A DNA stretch of 64,000 bases, taken from Aurantiacibacter sp. MUD11 (GTDB taxonomy: Bacteria; Pseudomonadota; Alphaproteobacteria; Sphingomonadales; Sphingomonadaceae). Each line of letters begins with the position of its first letter. Position 1 is the first letter of the stretch. Below the pieces are notes generated by a model that saw only the letters and a list, made by a program, of their open reading frames with translations, did not search any database and was not told the origin of the DNA. Below, piece by piece: positions 17,017-25,185 of this stretch. The stretch spans positions 2,480,001 through 2,544,000 of the forward strand of contig NZ_CP114054.1 in the NCBI RefSeq assembly GCF_026967575.1, read 5' to 3'. The translations under genes were made by a program, and so were the position numbers.

Positions 17017-19217
17017 TTGGAAAGGACCTGTTTCAACGCCTTGGATCGTGGGAATTCTCCAAGAATATGGAGTGCTGCGTCAAAGTCGGTTTCCATCGAT
17101 GCTGCGTCGTGGACGATGTTCTCGGTCGCAGCGATATAGGCTTCGCCAGGTCTGATCTCGAGACGAAGAACGGGATATGAAGGGTGCCGCTCCATGAACC
17201 TGCGAGCGATGGTTGTGGGGTTTTCCAGCTCGATCTCGTCATTTTCGTGCTCTTTCATCAACGACACGAGTTGCTCGACTCCGAGATCCAGCATCAAGAG
17301 ATGGCGAGGCTTCTCGCCCAGGTTGACGGCAATTCGGTTTTGCGAACGTGAGCGACCCGAAACATTATCGCTGACCCAGCTATCGACATGCAGCCCCAAG
17401 AGCTTGCCGCTCTCGCGCTCGATCGTCGACGTCATCTTTTGACCAGGTTGAGCGACAATACCAAGCACTCTGGATTTGTCGGTATCGCCGCCCCCAAAGG
17501 CTTTGATCAGATCTTTGGCGAATTGATCGAGCTTTACCTTGTCCTCGGCGTCTCCCGACGACGAATTGGAATGATCTCTGTTTAGGAGCGCAAATTGTTG
17601 CTGCAGCTCCTCCGGCAGTTGAACGAGGGCGACAAAGTTCAAAGGCGCTGGCGATCGCGAACCTGAAGACAGTGCAGCATATTCAACATCCGAGAGGCTA
17701 CGCCACTCCTGGATGGGGATTCTCGCCCCATCGGTATACTCGCTATCTCCAAGGACGGCCTGCGTTCCCGGGCTGAGGGTGATGCGGTCTGTAGGCGCAA
17801 AAAGGTTGATTGCGCCCAGATGCGGGAAAATCTCTTGCCTTGCATTCTGGAGCCTGCCTTGTTGGGGGCGTGCCTTGGCAGAGCCAATGCCAATCAACTG
17901 CGAGAGCTTCTTCCTGCTGCCGTTGCTCTTGGTATGGCCGGATTCGTCTTGTTTCTTGCCCTGGATGACGCGCGGCGGCCTTTGTGCCGGCTGAGCACTC
18001 TCATCGCCGGTTGAGGGCGGTGCCAGTCGTTCTGCCTTGCGGGCCAGGAGCCGGTCGATCAGGTCATCTTCCATGGTATCGACCAGCGCTTGCCTGGTTA
18101 GCCTGCAGTGCATCGTTTCGCCGGAATTGAATGACCCGTTCTCGGCCAGCTTGTTTGCTGGAACTCCGCCCCCGCAAGAATTGAAATACCGACATTCCTT
18201 GGCGCATTTCGCGATGCCAGCCTCGATCTGCGAATATACATCGATGAAGCGGTTGTTGCGCCAGAGCTGGGTAAAATCGATCGTCCTGATGTCGCCATAG
18301 GTATAGGCATCGCTGTCGCCGGGGACCTGCAGTAGCTCGGGCGAAAATGTCGATACGCGGCCATCGTGTCCGATGGAGATGATCGACAAGGGATTGGTTT
18401 CGCTGTTGCCGCTTTTCCCATCCGTGAGGCTGGCGAGGGCTACTCCTCTGCCGTGGACAATCTCACGCACCCGTAGCGGTTCTGGATCGGCCATGACCAA
18501 TCGGTGCATGGTGCGATAGAATTCGCGAACCTTTTTTTCCATCTCGGGTCCAGCAAGCGAAGAGCTCTCGTTCTCCCCTTCGATTTCCTCGATGTTGAAC
18601 CCGGCTTCAGCGACGCCAAGCTGCTTGAAGAAATCGTAGATCCGCTCGGCCTGTCCTAGTGAGTGTTCGGTCAGGACGGCGATCGTCGCAGGCTGAAGTC
18701 CACCCGCGCGCAGTTTCTCGAACCCAGCCATGACGCGATCGTAGGTCCCGCGACCATCGCGAGTGGTCCGCCGCGCATCGTGGATATCCTTCGGCCCATC
18801 GATACTGACGCCAATTCGCGCTTCTATTTCCTTGAAGAACTCAACATACTCTTCGGAGATGAGCATCCCATTAGTCTGGAAATTATGGGTGACGGTCACA
18901 TGATCGGGCACGCTCTCTGCGAAGCGGCGAACGGCCTCGCGATAGTAATCTACCGGCATGACCAGCGGCTCACCGGCATGCCAGGCGACGGTTAGTTCCT
19001 GATCGATGAGACCCGCCGCCACGAGCTTGTCGACGGTGACGGGAATTAGGTCGAGGTCGAAGCGGTTCTTCTTGTCGCGCAGCGGCAGATAACAATAACT
19101 GCAATCAAGGTTGCAGAACGTCGTGCTCTGGATGATCAAAAGTTGCAGCGGCGTGCGTGCTCCCGGGGGAAGCTGACCGCGATACCACTGGGCCAAGTCC
19201 CCATTTGACACACCCAT
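17013..19217 (-). CDS. Radical SAM/SPASM peptide maturase with C-terminal putative 2OG-oxygenase-like module
   Basis: A 734-residue protein from ATG 19217 (a TTG at 19232 is also possible). Cys35-x3-Cys39-x2-Cys42 binds the SAM-cleaving [4Fe-4S] cluster, and VAWHAGEPL is the usual second motif. A SPASM-type auxiliary-cluster region has Cys338, Cys342, Cys348 and Cys371, in the arrangement of Grr/3-CyFAE-type cyclophane-forming maturases. After a linker (about 400-460) lies an extra domain of about 270 residues. In it I see His610-Val-Asp612, an NLGEKPRH block and YIAATENIVHD with His703, an HxD...H pattern compatible with non-haem iron. The likely substrate is the divergently encoded protein at 19398, with its aromatic-x-Asn repeat. 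The radical SAM assignment is firm; the C-terminal call is tentative. Confidence 0.88.
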   Translation of the reverse strand: MGVSNGDLAQWYRGQLPPGARTPLQLLIIQSTTFCNLDCSYCYLPLRDKKNRFDLDLIPVTVDKLVAAGLIDQELTVAWHAGEPLVMPVDYYREAVRRFAESVPDHVTVTHNFQTNGMLISEEYVEFFKEIEARIGVSIDGPKDIHDARRTTRDGRGTYDRVMAGFEKLRAGGLQPATIAVLTEHSLGQAERIYDFFKQLGVAEAGFNIEEIEGENESSSLAGPEMEKKVREFYRTMHRLVMADPEPLRVREIVHGRGVALASLTDGKSGNSETNPLSIISIGHDGRVSTFSPELLQVPGDSDAYTYGDIRTIDFTQLWRNNRFIDVYSQIEAGIAKCAKECRYFNSCGGGVPANKLAENGSFNSGETMHCRLTRQALVDTMEDDLIDRLLARKAERLAPPSTGDESAQPAQRPPRVIQGKKQDESGHTKSNGSRKKLSQLIGIGSAKARPQQGRLQNARQEIFPHLGAINLFAPTDRITLSPGTQAVLGDSEYTDGARIPIQEWRSLSDVEYAALSSGSRSPAPLNFVALVQLPEELQQQFALLNRDHSNSSSGDAEDKVKLDQFAKDLIKAFGGGDTDKSRVLGIVAQPGQKMTSTIERESGKLLGLHVDSWVSDNVSGRSRSQNRIAVNLGEKPRHLLMLDLGVEQLVSLMKEHENDEIELENPTTIARRFMERHPSYPVLRLEIRPGEAYIAATENIVHDAASMETDFDAALHILGEFPRSKALKQVLSN

Positions 19218-19249
19218 GTTGAACGTTCCCAATAAGATAGTTGCTCACG

Positions 19250-19277
19250 TTGACACGTTTACTTCTGCGGGTATGCA
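19250..19277 (+). promoter_or_regulatory. Probable sigma70-type promoter for the giant RTX gene
   Basis: A consensus -35 box TTGACA (19250-19255), a 16-base spacer and TATGCA (19272-19277). Transcription would begin near 19284, leaving a leader of about 113 bases. The -35 box lies in a direct repeat of CACGTT (19246-19251 and 19254-19259) and in a 12-mer shared with the region ahead of the secretion operon. Confidence 0.5.
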
Positions 19278-19397
19278 TAGACATAACAACAGAGGGGATT
19301 CAACCTCTCATGCAGCGGGGAATCGCGAACAACTTGGAGCTCTTGAGGCCACCTAGTTCTGGCTTCCTAGGGTTGTTTTGACTTGGCGAGGTAAGCA

Positions 19398-22300
19398 ATG
19401 TCGCATTGGGGTTTCGACAATTGGTCCAATTTCTACAATTGGAATAATTGGTACAATTTTACAAATGCTTACATCAACCCCGTCTTCGAGCCCACTCGGT
19501 ACAACGATGACGGGGAAGTCTACGATCCCACGTCAGACGCTGGTTCCTATTATTTCCAGCAAGGTTTTGATGTCGATCACTTCACCGAGCTGCGTTTCTC
19601 GATCGATTCCGCGACTGCAACCGACGAGCTGTTTCTCGACCTCAGTGATACCTCGCTGACCATTTCCGGTAACACTATCTACAGCGGCACCACGGCGATT
19701 GCGACCGTGAGCGGCGGTGCCGATGGCGCGCCGCTGGTGATCACGCCTCTGATTACCGGTTCTGCTCAGCAGAGCTATTTCCAGCAGCTGGCGGATCTCG
19801 TCGATTCGGTGCGATACCAGAACGAGGATCTGTCCGGGCCTTCGACCAAGGTCTTGCGGTATCAGTTAACCGACGACGATGGGCAGGTCCGTACCTACAC
19901 TCACACTTTCGTGAGCGAAGCCAGCGCATCGGAAATCTTCTTCGAAGAAGTGCTGGTGGAGCAGGACCCGGATTCGGGTGCGGCGCTGGGTCAGGTCCAT
20001 AACAAGCCGCATATTACGGCGCTGGCTGATGGTGGTTACCTCGTTGCCCGCTCGGCCCCAGACCCCGCCACAGGCGTCTGGGAAATATTCGTCGACCGCT
20101 TCGATGCGGACGGTCAACCTGTTGGTTCGTCGGTCATGGTTTCGCCATCCGGCGGGAGCAATAGCCATTGGTCTTCAATCACGGCCACCAGTGATGGCGG
20201 TTACGTCGTCGCATGGACGGAATTTGGCGGCGATACTTCAGGTTATTCAATCGAAGTGCAGCGCTTCGATGCGGATGGCAATTCTGTGGGTGGGGTGGTG
20301 CAGGCCAACACCTACGAGAGCGCTGACCAAATGTATCCACAGGTCGTTGAGCTGGAGGGTGGCGATGTCCTGGTGGTCTGGATGTCGAATGGACAGGACG
20401 GATCCGGTTGGGGTGTCTATGGCCAGCGCTTCAATGCCGATGGCACCACGGACGGTGGCGAGTTCCAGATAAACCAGGCCACCGCCAGCACGCAGTATTT
20501 CCCGAAGGTCGCCGCCCTGGAGGGTGGAGGCTTTGTCGTTACCTGGGGTGATGTTTCTGGTGCCAACGATCCCAGCAACTACGGTGTCGTGGCCAGGATC
20601 TATGACGCTGATGGAGCGCCGGCAGGGGATGAATTCCTCGTCAACCAGACGACGGCGAACAACCAGATCCATCCTTCGATCACGGTGCTCGAGAATGGCA
20701 ATTTTGTCATCTCGTGGAATGATTACGGCAATGGCGGGGTCACTCTTAATGACATTACGGCCCGCGTCTTCGCACCTGATGGAACGCCTGTTAGCGACGA
20801 ATTGGTCGTAGCGGCGACTGCCAACGAGGAATATTTCTCGACTGTGGTTGCCAACCCGGACGGGACCTTCACGGTAATCTATCGAGAATACGACATTTCT
20901 GATGGTACGAACAGTATTCGTGGGCGGCTTTTCGAGGCCGACGGTACTGCCATTGGTAGCGATTTCCTGGTTAAGGATGATGCTTACGTCATCGATCTCA
21001 ATGTTGCAGCGACGAGCCTTGCTGACGGTTCGGTAGGGATTGTCTTCTTCAACCAGGCCAGCGGTCTGCACGAAACCGGGGTATTCGACTTCACTCAGCT
21101 TTCGGGCTTGACCGCCGACTATGGTGATCCGGTGCCCGTGGTGCTGGATCTCCACTGGGAAGACCTCGACGGATCGGAGACGGTGCAGGTTGTCTTGTCG
21201 GGTTTCCCGGCAGGCACCACCTTCAACCTCGGGGCAGCTGGTCCGAACGATACCTGGGTTATCGACATTACGGATCCATCTGACCTTGATGGCCTCGTGA
21301 TGACGGTCGCCGACGGCTACTTCGGCACTTTCGATCTCACATCGACGGCGACGGCCACCGAAAGCGTGAACGACGATCAATCCTCGGATGCGATCACCTA
21401 CGCGTTCACGATCAACGCGCCGCCCAACTTTGCGCCGGAACTCGACAACCTGATCCTCGATCAGAACGTCGATGAAGACAATGCATGGAGCTTCACGGTT
21501 CCGGCCGATACGTTCAGCGACCCGGACAGCGATCCGTTGACGCTGACTGCAACGCTGGCAAACGGCGATCCGCTTCCGGCCTGGCTGAGCTTTGACGGGA
21601 CGACGTTCTCCGGTACGCCGCCCCAGGATTTCAATGGCAGCATCGATATCGAAGTGACTGCCAGCGATGGTCAATTCGATGTCAGCGACACATTCACCCT
21701 GACAATCGATCCGGTGAACGACGCGCCCGCTGTGAGCGCGGCGATCTCCGGCGCGACCACCAACGAGGATGCGGGGACCTACAGTCTCGACCTGCTGGCC
21801 AATGCCAGCGACGTCGAGGGCGATGACCTGGACGTGGCGAGTGTCACTGCCAGCTCGTCGAACGCGGGCCGGACGGTGGTGTTCACGCACGACGCCGAGA
21901 CCGGGGCGTTCAGCCTCGATCCGTCGCAGTTCAACGACCTGGCGGTCGGCGAGAGCGAGACGGTGACGGTCAGCTACAACGTGGTGGACGGCAACGGCGG
22001 GGTGACCCCGACCAGTGCGAGCTTCGTGGTGGAAGGCCGCAACGATGCGCCTGCGGTGAGCGCGGCGATCTCCGGTGCGACCACCAACGAGGACGCGGGG
22101 ACCTACAGTCTCGACCTGCTGGCCAATGCCAGCGATGCCGATACCTCGGATGACCTGGACGTGGCGAGCGTCACTGCCAGTTCGTCGAACGCGGGCCGGA
22201 CGGTGGTGTTCACGCACGACGCCGAGACCGGGTCGTTCAGCCTCGATCCGTCGCAGTTCAACGACCTGGCGGTCGGCGAGAGCGAGACGGTGACGGTCAG

Positions 22301-24980
22301 CTACAACGTGGTGGACGGCAACGGCGGGGTGACCCCGACCAGTGCGAGCTTCGTGGTGGAAGGCCGCAACGATGCGCCTGCGGTGAGCGCGGCGATCTCC
22401 GGTGCGACCACCAACGAGGACGCGGGGACCTACAGTCTCGACCTGCTGGCCAATGCCAGCGATGCCGATACCTCGGATGACCTGGACGTGGCGAGCGTCA
22501 CTGCCAGCTCGTCGAACGCGGGCCGGACGGTGGTGTTCACGCACGATGCCGAGACCGGGTCGTTCAGCCTCGACCCGTCGCAGTTCAACGACCTGGCGGT
22601 CGGCGAGAGCGAGACGGTGACGGTCAGCTACAACGTGGTGGACGGCAACGGCGGGGTGACCCCGACCAGTGCGAGCTTCGTGGTGGAAGGCCGCAACGAT
22701 GCGCCTGCGGTGAGCGCGGCGATCTCCGGTGCGACCACCAACGAGGACGCGGGGACCTACAGCCTCGACCTGCTGGCCAATGCCAGCGATGCCGATACCT
22801 CGGATGACCTGGACGTGGCGAGCGTCACTGCCAGCTCGTCGAACGCGGGCCGGACGGTGGTGTTCACGCACGATGCCGAGACCGGGTCGTTCAGCCTCGA
22901 TCCGTCGCAGTTCAACGACCTGGCGGTCGGCGAGAGCGAGACGGTGACGGTCAGCTACAACGTGGTGGACGGCAACGGCGGGGTGACCCCGACCAGTGCG
23001 AGCTTCGTGGTGGAAGGCCGCAACGATGCGCCTGCGGTGAGCGCGGCGATCTCCGGTGCGACCACCAACGAGGACGCGGGGACCTACAGCCTCGACCTGC
23101 TGGCCAATGCCAGCGATGCCGATACCTCGGATGACCTGGACGTGGCGAGCGTCACTGCCAGCTCGTCGAACGCGGGCCGGACGGTGGTGTTCACGCACGA
23201 TGCCGAGACCGGGTCGTTCAGCCTCGACCCGTCGCAGTTCAACGACCTGGCGGTCGGCGAGAGCGAGACGGTGACGGTCAGCTACAACGTGGTGGACGGC
23301 AACGGCGGGGTGACCCCGACCAGTGCGAGCTTCGTGGTGGAAGGCCGCAACGATGCGCCTGCGGTGAGCGCGGCGATCTCCGGTGCGACCACCAACGAGG
23401 ACGCGGGGACCTACAGCCTCGACCTGCTGGCCAATGCCAGCGATGCCGATACCTCGGATGACCTGGACGTGGCGAGCGTCACTGCCAGCTCGTCGAACGC
23501 GGGCCGGACGGTGGTGTTCACGCACGATGCCGAGACCGGGTCGTTCAGCCTCGATCCGTCGCAGTTCAACGACCTGGCGGTCGGCGAGAGCGAGACGGTG
23601 ACGGTCAGCTACAACGTGGTGGACGGCAACGGCGGGGTGACCCCGACCAGTGCGAGCTTCGTGGTGGAAGGCCGCAACGATGCGCCTGCGGTGAGCGCGG
23701 CGATCTCCGGTGCGACCACCAACGAGGACGCGGGGACCTACAGTCTCGACCTGCTGGCCAATGCCAGCGATGCCGATACCTCGGATGACCTGGACGTGGC
23801 GAGCGTCACTGCCAGCTCGTCGAACGCGGGCCGGACGGTGGTGTTCACGCACGATGCCGAGACCGGGGCGTTCAGCCTCGACCCGTCGCAGTTCAACGAC
23901 CTGGCGGTCGGCGAGAGCGAGACGGTGACGGTCAGCTACAACGTGGTGGACGGCAACGGCGGGGTGACCCCGACCAGTGCGAGCTTCGTGGTGGAAGGCC
24001 GCAACGATGCGCCAACCGCTGTCGATCAGAGCGACACCGCTGTCGAGGATCTCAGTACATCGGGCAACCTGCTCGACGGAGCGAGCGATCCTGACAGTAG
24101 CGATGAGCTGACGGTAACGACAATCGCTGCCGGGGCCGCCAGTGTCGCGGCAGGCACGGCAATTCAGGGGCAATGGGGCACGCTGGTCGTCCAGGCGGAT
24201 GGTAGTTACACCTATTCGGCCGATGCCGATGCACTGGACGAACTGAGCGGAGTCACGGGCCTGACCGACGAGTTCGACTTCACTATCAGCGATGGTGAAG
24301 GCGGGACCGATACCCGGACACTGACTGTCGACGTTGTCCTTGCGGACGATGAACGCACAATCGTCGATACTAACACCAAGGCGATTGAAGACCTCAATGG
24401 CGACCAAGACCTGACAGGGTCCGAGGATACCATCTTTGGTGGCACTGGACCCGATCAGATATTCGGACACGAAGGTGCCGATGACCTGTTCGGTGAGATT
24501 GGTGATGACAGTCTGTTTGGCGGCGCGGGCCGAGATGAGCTGTTCGGCGGCGAGGGCTCCGATGTCCTCGATGGAGGCGATGGCAACGACTATCTCGAAG
24601 GTGGCGCTGGCAACGATATCCTGACCGGTGGAGCAGGCAATGACGTCTTCGCCTTCGGCCCGGCTAATGGCAGGGATATCATCACCGATTTCGGGGAGGG
24701 GGATGTTATCGTCTTCCTCGACGATGTGAGCATCGTGGGCCAAAGGGTCCGGGACTTCGATGGTGACGGAGTAGACGATCTGATCATCAAACTGGGGGAT
24801 GGCCATGGGGTCGTCCTGCTAGGCGTCTCCGAGCCACTGGTCGAAATCGACAATGCGACGGAGGTCATCGGTGACGATATGAACCCGTCTTCGGCAATCT
24901 TGCCGGACCAAGGTGCGGCTTTGTCAGTAACCGTGGATCTCGAGAACAACATCGCCCTTCAGGACTTGTCCTTCGGTTAG
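19398..24980 (+). CDS. Giant RTX/VCBS secreted protein with N-terminal aromatic-x-Asn repeat
   Basis: 1860 residues; GAGG 6 bases before the ATG fixes the start. Residues 6-27 are a run of triplets: FDN, WSN, FYN, WNN, WYN, FTN, Ala24, then YIN. Residues about 190-570 hold repeats of the GGYVVAWTEFGG and QRFDADG type, a probable beta-propeller common in type I exported proteins. Near 677-775 there is a cadherin-like Ig module. Residues 776-1537 are seven near-identical modules of about 109 residues. A VCBS-like module follows (1538-1651), then RTX calcium-binding nonapeptides (about 1674-1750, GGxGxDxxx), then a C-terminal region ending in aliphatic and aromatic residues, as in type I secretion signals. 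There is no Sec signal peptide. Likely a secreted or surface adhesin, exported by the TolC/ABC/HlyD genes just downstream and modified by the divergent radical SAM enzyme. Confidence 0.92.
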   Translation: MSHWGFDNWSNFYNWNNWYNFTNAYINPVFEPTRYNDDGEVYDPTSDAGSYYFQQGFDVDHFTELRFSIDSATATDELFLDLSDTSLTISGNTIYSGTTAIATVSGGADGAPLVITPLITGSAQQSYFQQLADLVDSVRYQNEDLSGPSTKVLRYQLTDDDGQVRTYTHTFVSEASASEIFFEEVLVEQDPDSGAALGQVHNKPHITALADGGYLVARSAPDPATGVWEIFVDRFDADGQPVGSSVMVSPSGGSNSHWSSITATSDGGYVVAWTEFGGDTSGYSIEVQRFDADGNSVGGVVQANTYESADQMYPQVVELEGGDVLVVWMSNGQDGSGWGVYGQRFNADGTTDGGEFQINQATASTQYFPKVAALEGGGFVVTWGDVSGANDPSNYGVVARIYDADGAPAGDEFLVNQTTANNQIHPSITVLENGNFVISWNDYGNGGVTLNDITARVFAPDGTPVSDELVVAATANEEYFSTVVANPDGTFTVIYREYDISDGTNSIRGRLFEADGTAIGSDFLVKDDAYVIDLNVAATSLADGSVGIVFFNQASGLHETGVFDFTQLSGLTADYGDPVPVVLDLHWEDLDGSETVQVVLSGFPAGTTFNLGAAGPNDTWVIDITDPSDLDGLVMTVADGYFGTFDLTSTATATESVNDDQSSDAITYAFTINAPPNFAPELDNLILDQNVDEDNAWSFTVPADTFSDPDSDPLTLTATLANGDPLPAWLSFDGTTFSGTPPQDFNGSIDIEVTASDGQFDVSDTFTLTIDPVNDAPAVSAAISGATTNEDAGTYSLDLLANASDVEGDDLDVASVTASSSNAGRTVVFTHDAETGAFSLDPSQFNDLAVGESETVTVSYNVVDGNGGVTPTSASFVVEGRNDAPAVSAAISGATTNEDAGTYSLDLLANASDADTSDDLDVASVTASSSNAGRTVVFTHDAETGSFSLDPSQFNDLAVGESETVTVSYNVVDGNGGVTPTSASFVVEGRNDAPAVSAAISGATTNEDAGTYSLDLLANASDADTSDDLDVASVTASSSNAGRTVVFTHDAETGSFSLDPSQFNDLAVGESETVTVSYNVVDGNGGVTPTSASFVVEGRNDAPAVSAAISGATTNEDAGTYSLDLLANASDADTSDDLDVASVTASSSNAGRTVVFTHDAETGSFSLDPSQFNDLAVGESETVTVSYNVVDGNGGVTPTSASFVVEGRNDAPAVSAAISGATTNEDAGTYSLDLLANASDADTSDDLDVASVTASSSNAGRTVVFTHDAETGSFSLDPSQFNDLAVGESETVTVSYNVVDGNGGVTPTSASFVVEGRNDAPAVSAAISGATTNEDAGTYSLDLLANASDADTSDDLDVASVTASSSNAGRTVVFTHDAETGSFSLDPSQFNDLAVGESETVTVSYNVVDGNGGVTPTSASFVVEGRNDAPAVSAAISGATTNEDAGTYSLDLLANASDADTSDDLDVASVTASSSNAGRTVVFTHDAETGAFSLDPSQFNDLAVGESETVTVSYNVVDGNGGVTPTSASFVVEGRNDAPTAVDQSDTAVEDLSTSGNLLDGASDPDSSDELTVTTIAAGAASVAAGTAIQGQWGTLVVQADGSYTYSADADALDELSGVTGLTDEFDFTISDGEGGTDTRTLTVDVVLADDERTIVDTNTKAIEDLNGDQDLTGSEDTIFGGTGPDQIFGHEGADDLFGEIGDDSLFGGAGRDELFGGEGSDVLDGGDGNDYLEGGAGNDILTGGAGNDVFAFGPANGRDIITDFGEGDVIVFLDDVSIVGQRVRDFDGDGVDDLIIKLGDGHGVVLLGVSEPLVEIDNATEVIGDDMNPSSAILPDQGAALSVTVDLENNIALQDLSFG
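19413..19478 (+). repeat. 9-bp-period codon repeat encoding aromatic-x-Asn triplets
   Basis: Six consecutive triplets, then one codon, then a seventh. In the DNA this appears as recurrent AATTGG and CAATT motifs. All seven Asn codons in 19413-19466 are AAT, unlike most of this G+C-rich region, and the last (19476-19478) is AAC. The pattern suggests growth by short tandem duplication with selection for the triplet. Confidence 0.85.
21723..24008 (+). repeat. Seven tandem near-identical 327-bp repeats inside the RTX gene
   Basis: Units begin at 21723, 22047, 22374, 22701, 23028, 23355 and 23682. The first is 324 bp (EGDD in place of DTSDD); the others are 327 bp. Each encodes one cadherin/VCBS-like domain of about 109 residues beginning APAVSAAISGATTNEDAG. 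Units differ by only a few, mostly synonymous, bases, indicating recent expansion or gene conversion. Copy number is prone to change and to assembly collapse. Confidence 0.97.
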
Positions 24981-25032
24981 CCGAAGACTGGAAGAGACAG
25001 GCGGCGCTCAGGGCGAGTGCCGCCCGTTCTTT
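24971..25032 (+). terminator. Probable terminator after the RTX gene
   Basis: A small hairpin CTTCGG-TTAG-CCGAAG (24971-24986) spans the stop codon. It is followed by a 10-bp stem GGCGGCGCTC / GAGTGCCGCC (25000-25009 and 25015-25024, one G-U pair, loop AGGGC) and then a T-rich stretch (TTCTTT, 25027-25032). This fits an intrinsic terminator separating the RTX gene from the secretion operon. Confidence 0.55.
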
Positions 25033-25034
25033 CC

Positions 25035-25046
25035 TGCTCACGTTGA
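25035..25046. promoter_or_regulatory. 12-mer shared with the rSAM/RTX divergent promoter
   Basis: TGCTCACGTTGA occurs here, upstream of the secretion operon, and again at 19242-19253 between the radical SAM and RTX genes. At 19250 its last bases form part of a -35 box. A shared regulator of the two units is possible. The match is exact over 12 bases and does not extend much further. Confidence 0.35.
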
Positions 25047-25185
25047 TTTTCTCGAGGGCAACATTCCTACCCTCAAGAGCAACTCCGGGCGGTTCATTTG
25101 CGGCCTTGTTGTGGGCCGAAAAGTCGCACATGTTGCCGCCAAGAATGTCGAAACACGGCTTGGCCTAAAGACACGGGGACAGGGA

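Noticed and set aside
19218..19397. A separate short precursor-peptide gene for the radical SAM enzyme
   Set aside because: No start with a ribosome binding site and no aromatic-repeat ORF was found in this gap on either strand. The repeat lies at the start of the RTX protein itself.
21723..24008. Regular repeats that might suggest a CRISPR array or satellite
   Set aside because: Units are 327 bp, in frame and protein-coding, without spacers.
20247..24806. A 1519-codon open frame on the minus strand opposite the RTX gene
   Set aside because: It mirrors the repeated RTX coding sequence; the translation is a low-complexity repeat rich in Arg, Val and His with no signal or domain. The plus-strand frame has a ribosome binding site and known domains.
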